64,000 nt of DNA from Rhizobium sp. BT03 (GTDB lineage Bacteria > Pseudomonadota > Alphaproteobacteria > Rhizobiales > Rhizobiaceae): contig NZ_CP125640.1 in NCBI RefSeq assembly GCF_030053155.1, positions 1,798,001 through 1,862,000 of the forward strand, read 5' to 3'. Shown piece by piece: positions 28,638-37,277 of this stretch; positions within the stretch are counted from its first letter, which is position 1, and the number at the start of each line of letters is the position of its first letter. Under the pieces are notes generated by a model that worked only from the letters and a program-made list of their open reading frames with translations, ran no database searches and was not told the origin of the DNA. Position numbers and translations under genes: made by a program.

Positions 28638-29296
28638 AGCCTGATCGCTTCCTCCGTCCCAAGCCAGTTCGCGCCCGCCTGCGCGGCGAGAGCACAGGCA
28701 CGTCTCCAGTCTTCCTCGGTATCCACCGTCAGGCGCAGGTTCGGAGAAGTTTTGGCCGAGGGAATATCGAGCTGGCCGATCTTGAACAGCTCGGGCCGAT
28801 CGGTGAAATACTCGTTCACGTGTTCGCGATGGTGCGGCAGCTTGCCCTCGCGATGACTGCGCGACAGGGCTTCGAACGTAAATATCTCGGCGCCGACGCC
28901 AATGGGCAGCTGGCCAAACGCGTGCGTGTAGTCGAATCCCTGCTTCTGATGCAGGTCGATCAGCCTTTCCAGCTCCTCGATATCGGTGAACGGATTGTCC
29001 GCGGTCAATCGCACGATATCCGACATTTCAAGCGATCTCGCACATTCGAAATAACGATCGAGAACATCGGCTTCATCGCCGCGAAAGCAGCTTACGCCCT
29101 GCTCGAGGCACCAAGTTTCGATAACATCGTTCTCGCCGGCCGATGATGTCGCGACGACAATCTTGGCCGGCCGCTTCAACATCTGAAGCCTGCCAAGGAC
29201 ATGTGCGAGCAGGGGCTTGCCGCAAATGTCACGAAGTACTTTTCCCGGTAGCCGCGTCGATCCCATCCGCGCCTGGATGATGATTCCAAGCGTCAC
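28619..29296 (-). CDS. SpsF-like cytidylyltransferase
   Basis: A 225-residue protein with the nucleotidyltransferase start GIIIQARMGSTRLPGKVL, the metal/nucleotide motif VRLTADNPF, and a C-terminal NLRLTVDTEEDW typical of the SpsF/KdsB-like group. The family activates acidic sugars as CMP derivatives (CMP-nonulosonate), although SpsF-type proteins have also been called transferases. The GTG at 29296 overlaps the NeuB-like stop as GTGA and has GGAG upstream; a GTG five codons earlier is less likely. Position between NeuB-like and SpsG-like genes supports nonulosonate activation. Confidence 0.8.
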   Translation of the reverse strand: MTLGIIIQARMGSTRLPGKVLRDICGKPLLAHVLGRLQMLKRPAKIVVATSSAGENDVIETWCLEQGVSCFRGDEADVLDRYFECARSLEMSDIVRLTADNPFTDIEELERLIDLHQKQGFDYTHAFGQLPIGVGAEIFTFEALSRSHREGKLPHHREHVNEYFTDRPELFKIGQLDIPSAKTSPNLRLTVDTEEDWRRACALAAQAGANWLGTEEAIRLCSSSA

Positions 29297-30309
29297 GCCA
29301 GATCGCTCCACTGGAGGACGGCGTCGCCTTCGAGGTCCCTTATCAGCCGTCGCCCGGCAAGAGTTTCGATATGCTTAGGCTCGATTCCTGTCCCCGGCCG
29401 CTTCACCGAGATGTCGCCGGCGGAGATGACGTCACCGGCTTTGAGCGGTCGATTGAGAACGACGCTCTTGCGGTTGTTCAATCTGGTCGTCGCCTCACTC
29501 GCTGCCGGCTCTTTGCGACCACTGCCTTTCATGATCTCGAACGCGCGTATCGCATCGACAAGCCATTTCATCTCCGCAGGATCAGCCGAAAGCATGTGAT
29601 CGGGACCGTCGGCGGCCTTGTCATAGGTGAAATGCCGCTCGATGACGCGGGCGCCCATTGCGACCGCACAAAGGCTTGCGACAGGGTTCAACGTATGGTC
29701 GGAATAGCCAACGTCGAGTTCCGGGAACGCCTCCATCATCGTTTGCATTGCGCCCAGGTTCACATTTTCCGGATGTGTCGGATAACTCGTGATGGCATGC
29801 AGCAGAATGAGCTTGTCGTTGCCCGCGTCCTTGATTGCGGCAACGGATTCCCGCACTTCTTCGAGCGTCGACATCCCGGTCGACAGGATGATCGGTTTAC
29901 CCGTTTTTGCCAGATAGCGGAGAAAGGGAATGTTGACCGCGTCGTCGGAACCAACCTTGTGGGCTCCAACGCCACACCTCTCCAGCAGGTCGACATCCGT
30001 CTCATGCGAGGGAGAGGAAAACCAGTCCAGCCCATGCTCCTCGGCATAGCGGAAAACCGCTTCATGAAGCTCGTGTCCGATCTCATATTTACGGAAGAGT
30101 TCGAATTGCGAGGTAACGCCGGTGTTTTCCATATCGAACATGGCATTGCGGCTCGACAGCGTTTCCGCCCGATAGGTCTGGAGCTTGACGGCATCCACGC
30201 CTGACGCCTTTGCCTCGTCGATCAGGCGCTTCGCCTGATCAAACGTCGTAAAGTTGCCGCCGATCTCGGCTATGATATAGCAGCGATCAGGCCGGTAGTT
30301 GCGGAACAT
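29293..30309 (-). CDS. NeuB/PseI/SpsE-family nonulosonate synthase
   Basis: A 338-residue enzyme of the family that condenses phosphoenolpyruvate with a free 6-carbon amino sugar to make a 9-carbon nonulosonic acid. The barrel has YIIAEIGGNF, DAVKLQTYRAETL, KVGSDDAVNIPFLRY, PIILSTGMSTLEEV and YSDHTLNP, and the metal-binding His in VIERHFTYDK. Residues about 280-338 form the SAF antifreeze-like domain (NRKSVVLNRPLKAGDVIS). GGGAG precedes the ATG. Both catalytic and SAF domains are complete. Whether the product is legionaminate-, pseudaminate- or another acid cannot be told from sequence. Confidence 0.9.
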   Translation of the reverse strand: MFRNYRPDRCYIIAEIGGNFTTFDQAKRLIDEAKASGVDAVKLQTYRAETLSSRNAMFDMENTGVTSQFELFRKYEIGHELHEAVFRYAEEHGLDWFSSPSHETDVDLLERCGVGAHKVGSDDAVNIPFLRYLAKTGKPIILSTGMSTLEEVRESVAAIKDAGNDKLILLHAITSYPTHPENVNLGAMQTMMEAFPELDVGYSDHTLNPVASLCAVAMGARVIERHFTYDKAADGPDHMLSADPAEMKWLVDAIRAFEIMKGSGRKEPAASEATTRLNNRKSVVLNRPLKAGDVISAGDISVKRPGTGIEPKHIETLAGRRLIRDLEGDAVLQWSDLA

Positions 30310-30382
30310 TCGTCACTCCCTGTAATTCACGAGCGGCAAAATTGCCTGGCGCCCTGGTGGGTGCCCTGGCCCAATCTGCCGC

Positions 30383-31453
30383 CTATCGCCCGATTTCCTG
30401 GTTCCGGTCGACGTAATTCCGGACAATGACCTGTCTGCCGCAAATCTGTGCGGTTTCGTCGTTGGTCTCTCTCGGCAGGTAGCACCTGCGGCAGACCTCG
30501 CTCTTCAGGAAGCCCTGCGGTTCCTTGTGCAGAGCACGGACGGCGTTCATTTTTTCGCCGTGCCATATCTGGTGCACGGTTTCGGTGTTCGCATTGCCGA
30601 TAACCTCGCGGTTTTCTTCGTCGTTCGAGCACTTCATGACCAATCCATCGGCACCGATCACCAAACGCTGGTATTGCTGCGGGCAGGTGAAGTTGTCGAG
30701 ATAGGCGATGTCTGAATCGTTGCCGAGGTAATCAATCAGCGGATTGAAGGCGACGAGATCCACGTGGGGCGCGAAGGTGTCGTAATAGAGATCGGGGTTT
30801 TCCCGGATCGCCGGCCAGATGCCCTGTACCTTGATGACAGGACGGTGGAGGCCGCGCTCGTCCTTGTACTTCTTTATGTCTTTGATCTTGTCGAGCAAGG
30901 CCTGAAACTTGATCGGCTTGCGTATCTTCTCGTAGGTCTCGCCGGTGCCGTCGATCGAGACGGTGATCCAGTCGATGCCGGCATCGACGAGCTGGGCGAA
31001 ATAATCTCTGTTGAGCTTGAAGCCATGCGTGAGGGTCGAGACTTCCTTGATGCCATGATCCTTGGCATAACGCACGCAGTCGGCGAAGCGCTTGTGCAGC
31101 GTGGCTTCGCCGCGCAGCGACAGACGGATCGCCGGAACCTTGCCGCCGATCTCATCGATGATGCGGCAATAGAGGTCCCAGTCCATCCGGGTCGTGTTGA
31201 CGCTCTTCTTGAATTCGTCGCTGATCGTATAGCACATCGGGCAGCGCAGATTGCAGATCGACGCCAATTCGAGATCGACCAGCAGCGGATAGTCCGAAAC
31301 CTGCTGGTTCAGGGCATATTCCGACCACTTGCGACGGTAATCCGCGTATTCGGCTTCCCAACCCTCGCCACGGTATCTGTCGAACGCAGCTTCGCGCTCG
31401 TCCGTGTCCATCGAGTAGTTGCCTTTGTTGATCGGAACGTAACGCTCGTTCAA
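30383..31453 (-). CDS. Radical SAM/SPASM enzyme in polysaccharide operon
   Basis: A 356-residue enzyme. The radical SAM cluster site is C67-x3-C71-x2-C74 in ICNLRCPMC, and further cysteines near the C-terminus (FTCPQQY, MKCSND, CRRCYLPRE, QICGR) fit a SPASM or twitch auxiliary cluster. The N-terminal 60 residues are charged and helical. The start is a TTG at 31453 with AAGGAG seven bases upstream; the upstream epimerase stop is one base away. Relatives in sugar pathways remove or shift hydroxyl or amino groups (for example DesII). Its substrate here is unknown, but position between the epimerase and NeuB-like genes suggests action on the nonulosonate precursor. Confidence 0.88.
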   Translation of the reverse strand: MNERYVPINKGNYSMDTDEREAAFDRYRGEGWEAEYADYRRKWSEYALNQQVSDYPLLVDLELASICNLRCPMCYTISDEFKKSVNTTRMDWDLYCRIIDEIGGKVPAIRLSLRGEATLHKRFADCVRYAKDHGIKEVSTLTHGFKLNRDYFAQLVDAGIDWITVSIDGTGETYEKIRKPIKFQALLDKIKDIKKYKDERGLHRPVIKVQGIWPAIRENPDLYYDTFAPHVDLVAFNPLIDYLGNDSDIAYLDNFTCPQQYQRLVIGADGLVMKCSNDEENREVIGNANTETVHQIWHGEKMNAVRALHKEPQGFLKSEVCRRCYLPRETNDETAQICGRQVIVRNYVDRNQEIGR

Positions 31454-31454
31454 T

Positions 31455-32300
31455 TTACGACTCCTTCATCATCACGCGGATGCCGGCGGACAGATCCCAT
31501 TCCGGCCGCCATCCGAGAACGGCGCGAGCCCGCGTAATATCGGCCCGCACGTCAGCTATTTCATTCCGCCGAACGGCGCAAGACGACACTACTGGTAGAT
31601 CAGTGCCGGCCGCTTGCTGCAAGATATCGATGATTTCTTGCACCGAATACGACGTTCCGGAGCCGATATTGATGCAGTGGTAACCTTCCAACACATCCAT
31701 GGCCTTGGCAAAGGCGCTCAAGACATCGTCAACGAAGATATAATCTCGCCGCGGACTGAGGTCCATGACCTGTATGTCCTGCCTCGCCCGTATCCGGTTC
31801 AGAAGCGTCGGTATCAGGAACTCCGGGCGCTGCCCAGCCCCATATATATTGAAAAGCCGCAATACCACCACCGGTATTTGCTCGTGTGTGGCAGCGAACT
31901 CACAGAGTTGTTCGGCAAGATGCTTGGAAAGAGCGTAAGGGTTGTTCGGCTTGACCGGATCGCTTTCCTGGATCGGCAGCCGCTCCGGCACTCCGTACAC
32001 ATAGGCGCTTGCGAAGACGAGCTTGGCCTTGTGCCGCTTGCACCAGTTCAAAGCATGCTGTGTACCGAGAACATTGGCGGCCATGAAGCTCGGGCCTTGT
32101 GACCAGCTGTCGGGAACGAATGTCCTGCCGGCCAGATGAAACAGCGTACGCGCCGGAGGGAGCTCCTGCCACATCCCTTCCTCGCTTATGTCGCCATGCG
32201 TCCGGTCACGTGCAAGCACATCGAAGCCGTCCCGCCCAAGCCTTTCGACCAGACGCTTCCCGAGAAAACCGCCAGCTCCGGTGACGATCGCATCAACCAT
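31455..32300 (-). CDS. NAD-dependent epimerase/dehydratase
   Basis: A 281-residue extended SDR protein. AIVTGAGGFLGKRLVERL is the cofactor-binding loop, VFASAYVYGVPE gives the Ser-equivalent, NNPYALSKHLAEQL the catalytic Tyr and Lys, and RLFNIYGAGQRPEFLIPTLL the substrate loop. At 281 residues it is short, close to reductase- or epimerase-type members. It overlaps the nucleotidyltransferase gene by 8 bp. It may reduce or epimerise the keto-sugar made by the LegB-like enzyme. The exact reaction is not predictable. Confidence 0.85.
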   Translation of the reverse strand: MVDAIVTGAGGFLGKRLVERLGRDGFDVLARDRTHGDISEEGMWQELPPARTLFHLAGRTFVPDSWSQGPSFMAANVLGTQHALNWCKRHKAKLVFASAYVYGVPERLPIQESDPVKPNNPYALSKHLAEQLCEFAATHEQIPVVVLRLFNIYGAGQRPEFLIPTLLNRIRARQDIQVMDLSPRRDYIFVDDVLSAFAKAMDVLEGYHCINIGSGTSYSVQEIIDILQQAAGTDLPVVSSCAVRRNEIADVRADITRARAVLGWRPEWDLSAGIRVMMKES

Positions 32301-33006
32301 TCAAGAACCTGGACTGCATGGTTTCGAACTGCTCGATCGCCAAGGCATAATCGTCAGGACGTCCGATATCGAGCCAATAGCCTGCAAAATCGCGAACAGT
32401 GGCAGGCTTTCCTGCCGCTAGAAGATCGAGCATCAACTGGTCAAAGCCGTAGGCACCGCGTTGCGGTATGTGCTCGACCGCCCCCGACGACACCATATAG
32501 ACGCCCATGCTGACCTTGTATTCGGCCGTCGGCTTCTCTCGAAAGCCGGTCAGCAGCCCGCTCTCGCTGGTGTCGAGCACGCCGTAATCGATGCGATGCT
32601 GGCGTGTCTTGGACGAAATCGTGAATATATTGCCGTCGCGGACATGCGCGTCATGAAAATCGGCATAGTTCAGGTCCGTCAGAATATCCCCGTTCATCAC
32701 CAGGAAATTTTCCGGCAAATCCTTGATCAGCCGGAGCGGCCCCATGGTGCCAAGCGGTTCGTCCTCGAGCGAATAATCAATACGCACGCCCCATTTGTCG
32801 CCATCCTGGAAAAAAGCTTTGATCAGCTCGGCCTGATGGTTGACGGCAAGCGTTATGTGCTGGAATCCGCCTGATATCAGCTGGCGAATGATGACTTCAA
32901 GGATAGGATAATCGCCGATCGGCATTAGCGGCTTGGGAAGCACGACGGTATAGGGCCGCAGCCGCGTTCCCATTCCTCCTGCCAGAATGACTGCACGCCT
33001 AGACAT
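32293..33006 (-). CDS. Sugar-1-phosphate nucleotidyltransferase
   Basis: A 237-residue NTP_transferase-fold enzyme: AVILAGGMGTRLRPYTVVLPKPLMPIG has the GGxGxRLxP loop and the Lys of the family, FLVMNGDILTDL the catalytic Asp, and YWLDIGRPDDY the second metal site. No CBS domains, so it differs from the PtmE guanylyltransferase of Campylobacter, which carries them. It overlaps both neighbours (8 bp each) and precedes the epimerase gene. By position it probably activates a glucosamine- or hexose-1-phosphate for the LegB-like dehydratase. Base specificity is unknown. Confidence 0.88.
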   Translation of the reverse strand: MSRRAVILAGGMGTRLRPYTVVLPKPLMPIGDYPILEVIIRQLISGGFQHITLAVNHQAELIKAFFQDGDKWGVRIDYSLEDEPLGTMGPLRLIKDLPENFLVMNGDILTDLNYADFHDAHVRDGNIFTISSKTRQHRIDYGVLDTSESGLLTGFREKPTAEYKVSMGVYMVSSGAVEHIPQRGAYGFDQLMLDLLAAGKPATVRDFAGYWLDIGRPDDYALAIEQFETMQSRFLNG

Positions 33007-33979
33007 TGAAGATATCCGCCTTATACCTCGTCAGATTATCAGGCTGACGCAGCCATTCGATCGTTGCTCTGAGACCATCTTCCAGGGTGAAACGCGGCGA
33101 AAATCCCGTCAGAGACTTGATCAGGCTGTTGTCGCAGCACAAACGTTCCACTTCGCTGTTTACAGGACGCAAACGCTGTTCGTCGCATTCGATCTCGATG
33201 CCGACGCCGATGATGTCGGCGATCAGCCGAACGGTATCGCCGATCGATATCTCGCTGCCGGAACCGATATTCACCGTCTGGCCGACCGCTTCATTGCTGG
33301 CTGCGAGGGCCAGAAAGCCGTCGCATGTATCCTGTACGAAATTGAAGTCCCGCGTGGGCGAAAGCGCACCAAGCTTCAGCGTCGTCCGCCCGCTCAGCAG
33401 CTGCGAAATTACGGTTGGAATAACCGCCCTTGCCGATTGTCTCGGGCCATAGGTGTTGAAAGGCCGTGCGATCGTCACCGGCAGATTGAAGCTCGAATGA
33501 TAGCTGTAAGCGATCGCATCGGCGCCGATTTTGGACGCCGAATAGGGCGACTGCGCCTGCAGGGGATGGCTTTCGCTGATCGGCACAAAACGCGCCGTCC
33601 CATAGACTTCGCTTGTCGAGGTCTGGATCACTCTTCCGACACCGGCGTCGAGCGCGCCTTGAAGAACGTTCAGCGTCCCATGCACATTGGTGTCAACGTA
33701 GCTTGAGGGAGCCTGATAGGAATAGGGAATCGCGATCAGAGCGGCGAGGTGAAAGATCGTGTCGACACCTTTGGCGACGGAGCGCATCTGGGCCGGATCG
33801 CGAACGTCTCCGAGGACCACCTCGAACTTGCCGCGGTATTCGGACTGATCGAGCCAGCCCCAGCTGGAAAACGAGTTGTACTGGCAGAGCGCGCGGACTT
33901 CTACGCCCGATCTCACCAGCGTCTCGACAAGATGAGAGCCGATGAACCCATCTGCTCCGGTGACAAGGGCCTTCTTCAT
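32999..33979 (-). CDS. LegB-type NAD-dependent 4,6-dehydratase
   Basis: A 326-residue extended SDR closely matching LegB proteins of legionaminate pathways: KKALVTGADGFIGSHLVETL, YNSFSSWGWLD, FHLAALIAIPYSYQAP, VIQTSTSEVYGTA, YSASKIGADAIAYS and RPFNTYGPRQSARAVIPT all follow the LegB pattern. These enzymes turn UDP-GlcNAc or GDP-GlcNAc into the 4-keto-6-deoxy derivative. Catalytic Thr/Glu (TSEVYG) and Tyr/Lys are intact. The ATG overlaps the Wzt stop by ATGA. The usual next enzyme, LegC aminotransferase, is not adjacent. Confidence 0.88.
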   Translation of the reverse strand: MKKALVTGADGFIGSHLVETLVRSGVEVRALCQYNSFSSWGWLDQSEYRGKFEVVLGDVRDPAQMRSVAKGVDTIFHLAALIAIPYSYQAPSSYVDTNVHGTLNVLQGALDAGVGRVIQTSTSEVYGTARFVPISESHPLQAQSPYSASKIGADAIAYSYHSSFNLPVTIARPFNTYGPRQSARAVIPTVISQLLSGRTTLKLGALSPTRDFNFVQDTCDGFLALAASNEAVGQTVNIGSGSEISIGDTVRLIADIIGVGIEIECDEQRLRPVNSEVERLCCDNSLIKSLTGFSPRFTLEDGLRATIEWLRQPDNLTRYKADIFNV

Positions 33980-35295
33980 TTCAAAACACCTTCAGAATCG
34001 CGCTGGAAGACCTTCTCAACCTCCCAAGGCAACTGTATCGCCGAAATCGACGGCTTCCGCTGTTGACCGAGCATCTGGATAATTCCGACATTATCCTCCA
34101 CGTCAAACCGAATACCCTCGGCGACGGAATATATCGAGAATCGACTCGATATGCCCAAGCGCACGTAAAACGTGCCGGTGTTGAGGAGATATCCGGGAAA
34201 TTTCACCCGGGCTCGGTAATAACCGGCAGGCCGGGCGTCCAGGCGGCTGACGTCGAGCTCGGGATCGGAAAGGCTGACGAGGGGCGTATAGCCGTCCTCC
34301 ATCATGATCTGCATCCCGACCGAGAGGCCGGAAAGGGGCTCTCTCAACTCGTATTCCACCTCGACAGAGAAGCCTTCAGACAGTTCCAGCGTTCCCGAAA
34401 CCTCATCCTTCTCGTTCAGCACCGCAACCCGGCAAATGACCGCCTTTCCGTCGACGTCCTCGGGATTGACCGTGTAACTTGCCGTGCCGCCGAATTCCGG
34501 GCGATCGAGATAGGCTTTTATCACATCTGCGGTATCGCCCATTGCAGCGACCTTGCCGTCGGCCATCAAAATCGATTTCGGGCAGATGCTGCTGATCGCC
34601 GTCATGTTGTGGCTGACGAAGATAATCGTTCGGCCGGCCTTCGTGACCTCTTGCATCCGCCCCATGCATTTGTTCTGGAAATTGACGTCGCCGACGGCCA
34701 ATACTTCGTCGACCAGGAGTATTTCCGGCTCGAGATGCGCCGCAACGGAGAAGGCCAGGCGTACATACATACCGGACGAATACCGCTTCACCGGTGTATC
34801 GATGAATTCACCGATCTCGGCAAACTCTACGATTTCATCGAATTTCGATCTAACCTCGGAACGGCTCATGCCGAGGATCGCGCCATTGAGATAGACGTTC
34901 TCCCGGCCGGTGAGTTCCGGATGAAATCCGGTGCCGACCTCAAGCAGGCTGGCAATTCTGCCTCGTATGCCGATGAAACCCGAATTGGGCATGGTGATAC
35001 GCGACATCACCTTCAACAGCGTGGATTTTCCGGCCCCGTTCCTGCCGATAATCCCGACGATCTCGCCGTGCCCGACCTCGAAAGAGACATCATCCAGCGC
35101 ATGGAAGATATCTCCCTTCAGCCGCGACTGCGCGCCGCGGTGGGACGTATGATCGGATACCGAAACGTTCGGATCCGGAAGGTTGCGCCACTTTGCCCAC
35201 CAGCTCTGAAGGTCGCGATAGAGGGTGCCGTGATTGATCACGCCAAGACGATAGAGCTTGCTGACGTGCTCCGCTCGAATAACGATGTCGTTCAT
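33976..35295 (-). CDS. wzt: Wzt-type polysaccharide ABC exporter ATPase
   Basis: A 439-residue ATPase that powers export of a finished polysaccharide across the inner membrane. Walker A is GRNGAGKST, the ABC signature YSSGMYVRL, and Walker B ILLVDEVLAVGD. About 170 C-terminal residues form a beta-sandwich like the carbohydrate-binding domain of Wzt (O-antigen) proteins that read a capped non-reducing end. The start at 35295 overlaps the Wzm stop (TGATG); the frame is open upstream but that part lies inside wzm. An insertion of about 45 residues precedes Walker A. A capped chain would agree with the several methyltransferase genes in the operon. Confidence 0.92.
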   Translation of the reverse strand: MNDIVIRAEHVSKLYRLGVINHGTLYRDLQSWWAKWRNLPDPNVSVSDHTSHRGAQSRLKGDIFHALDDVSFEVGHGEIVGIIGRNGAGKSTLLKVMSRITMPNSGFIGIRGRIASLLEVGTGFHPELTGRENVYLNGAILGMSRSEVRSKFDEIVEFAEIGEFIDTPVKRYSSGMYVRLAFSVAAHLEPEILLVDEVLAVGDVNFQNKCMGRMQEVTKAGRTIIFVSHNMTAISSICPKSILMADGKVAAMGDTADVIKAYLDRPEFGGTASYTVNPEDVDGKAVICRVAVLNEKDEVSGTLELSEGFSVEVEYELREPLSGLSVGMQIMMEDGYTPLVSLSDPELDVSRLDARPAGYYRARVKFPGYLLNTGTFYVRLGISSRFSIYSVAEGIRFDVEDNVGIIQMLGQQRKPSISAIQLPWEVEKVFQRDSEGVLK

Positions 35296-36173
35296 CAGAC
35301 GGTATCCATCGCGTTGGCTTCCGCCCGCGAGAAAAGTGCCAGCCCGCATAGGGTGATTGCGATCGTCACCGCAAGATTGGCGAGGCAAAGACCGACGGGC
35401 AAGGCGGGAGCGTCGAATAGCGCCCAGCGGAAAGTTTGAACCGGCGTCGTCATTGGATTGAGGTAATAGAACCAATGATACCGTTCCGGGATCTGGCTGA
35501 AGGGGTACACGATCGGCGTACCATACATCCAGAGCTGCGTCATGAACCCGACGGCGTAGACAAGATCGCGGAAACGCACCGTCAGCGCCGAAACGACAAG
35601 CCCGGCACCAATGCCCAGCACGGCGATATAGAGCAGCACCAGAGGCGTCAGAAACAGGAACCAGTAGTTCAGGGCCAGATCGGGATTGGCAATTTTCAAC
35701 CCGATGGAAACCGTCAACAGGAGAAGGAACTGGATCGCAAAGGCGACAAGGCCGCTCATCGCGACGGATAGCGGCACCACAAGTCTCGGAAAATAAACTT
35801 TTCCAAACAGATTGGCATTCTTCGAGAAGACCTCGGAGTTATTGGTCAGACAGGCAGAAAAATAGCTCCAGATGATCGTGCCCGACATGTAAAACAGGAA
35901 GGGCGGAAGGCCATCCGTGGAAAGATTGGCAATTTTTCCGAACACGACATAATAGGTCATCGCCGTCAACGACGGTTGGATAATGTACCAAACGGGCCCG
36001 AGAATGGTCTGTTTGTAAAATGTCGTGAAATCCCGCTTGAAGAACATCCAGACGAGATCGCGATATTGCCAGACAAGGCCGAGATCCGGCGTATTGCCCC
36101 TGGAAGGCTTGATCACGATATCCCAATCGTCGTCCGCACGTGCCGAGGCCGGTCCTTTCAGGTGCTCTGTCAT
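35295..36173 (-). CDS. wzm: Wzm-type polysaccharide ABC exporter permease
   Basis: A 292-residue permease of the ABC-2 family with an N-terminal amphipathic region (DLVWMFFKRDFTTFYKQTILGPVW) and six membrane segments. The motif KVYFPRLVVPLSVAMSGLV and the C-terminal YPFSQIPERYHWFYYLNPMT are typical of O-antigen/teichoic-acid exporters (Wzm/TagG). It forms the channel with the adjacent Wzt. It overlaps the aminotransferase gene by ATGA. Presence of Wzm/Wzt and absence of Wzx/Wzy in the window point to ABC-dependent synthesis. Confidence 0.93.
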   Translation of the reverse strand: MTEHLKGPASARADDDWDIVIKPSRGNTPDLGLVWQYRDLVWMFFKRDFTTFYKQTILGPVWYIIQPSLTAMTYYVVFGKIANLSTDGLPPFLFYMSGTIIWSYFSACLTNNSEVFSKNANLFGKVYFPRLVVPLSVAMSGLVAFAIQFLLLLTVSIGLKIANPDLALNYWFLFLTPLVLLYIAVLGIGAGLVVSALTVRFRDLVYAVGFMTQLWMYGTPIVYPFSQIPERYHWFYYLNPMTTPVQTFRWALFDAPALPVGLCLANLAVTIAITLCGLALFSRAEANAMDTV

Positions 36174-37276
36174 GCCGCCAACTTCAGCTTTTCCGGGAGT
36201 GCCGCAAGAAGGCTGCAGACGCGCTCGATCTCGTCTCTGCTATGCCCGGCTGAGATGGGCAGGCTCAGCTCGGTGGCATGCAGCTCATCGGCAATAGGAT
36301 AATCGCCGGAAAGAATGCCTTGCATTGCCTTTTGCCGATGCGGCGCGATCGGATAATGTATCTCGGTCTTGACCCCGTTATCGAGCAGCCACTGACGCAA
36401 TTCATCACGGGCCGGGTGCCGTATCCCAAAGATATGAAACACGTCATACTCGGCAGGTCGACGAAGCGGCTGCGCGAGCCATTTGGGCAGATTGGCAAAA
36501 TAGATTTCGGCCAGTGCCCGCTTATGTTCAGTCACCTGATCGAGGTGACGCAGCTTGACCCGCAGGAATGCCGCCTGCATCTCATCAAGCCTTGAATTTA
36601 CACCGATGTAGGCGTTTTCATATTTTTTCTTCGAGCCGTAGTTGCGCGTGTATCGCAAGCGATCTGCAAATTCGTCATCATCCGTGACGATCGCGCCCGC
36701 ATCTCCGAGAGCTCCAAGATTCTTGGTCGGATAGAAGCTGAAGCAGCCGGCAATTCCAAAGGTGCCCGTCAGCTTGCCGTCATAGCGCGCGCCGTGAGAC
36801 TGCGCGCAATCCTCGATCACCTTGAGACCATGTTCGTTTGCAAACGAGGCGATCTCGGTCATGCGGCAGGCTTTGCCGAAAAGATGCGTCACACAGATTG
36901 CCTGCGTGTCGCGAGTGAGCGCCGCGGCAAGGCGCTCCGGATCGATATTGAAGGTTTCGCGTTCGGGCTCCACCAGAACGGGTTTGTGGCCGGCGCGAAG
37001 AATTGCCAGAATAGTGGCTATATAGGTATTGGAGGCAACCATGATCTCGCTGCCTTTCGGCAGGTCGAGCGCTTCGATCGACAGGATCAGCGCATCCAGA
37101 CCATTAGCCACGCTGATGCAATGCTTGCTTTCCGCAAAGGCGGCGAACTCGGCCTCGAACGAGGAGACTTCATTGCCAAGTATGTACCACCCGGAACGAA
37201 TGACGCGGGAAGCAACCGCTTCCAACTCTTCCATCAGCGCACGGTTGGCCTGCGCAAGACTTTCATACTCAATCAT
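36170..37276 (-). CDS. FdtB-like dTDP-3-keto sugar aminotransferase
   Basis: A 368-residue PLP enzyme of the DegT/DnrJ/EryC1 family. The PLP-binding Lys is in SFYPTKNLGALGDAGA; GNEVSSFEAEFAAF, DCAQSHGARYDGK and NSRLDEMQAAFLRVKL are the other diagnostic blocks. Sequence style and linkage to an FdtA-like gene suggest a 3-aminotransferase forming dTDP-Fuc3N or dTDP-Qui3N. The ATG at 37276 is one base after the FdtA-like stop; another ATG (37291) is in frame upstream. It overlaps wzm by ATGA. It is the only sugar aminotransferase gene in the locus. Confidence 0.88.
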   Translation of the reverse strand: MIEYESLAQANRALMEELEAVASRVIRSGWYILGNEVSSFEAEFAAFAESKHCISVANGLDALILSIEALDLPKGSEIMVASNTYIATILAILRAGHKPVLVEPERETFNIDPERLAAALTRDTQAICVTHLFGKACRMTEIASFANEHGLKVIEDCAQSHGARYDGKLTGTFGIAGCFSFYPTKNLGALGDAGAIVTDDDEFADRLRYTRNYGSKKKYENAYIGVNSRLDEMQAAFLRVKLRHLDQVTEHKRALAEIYFANLPKWLAQPLRRPAEYDVFHIFGIRHPARDELRQWLLDNGVKTEIHYPIAPHRQKAMQGILSGDYPIADELHATELSLPISAGHSRDEIERVCSLLAALPEKLKLAA

Positions 37277-37277
37277 C

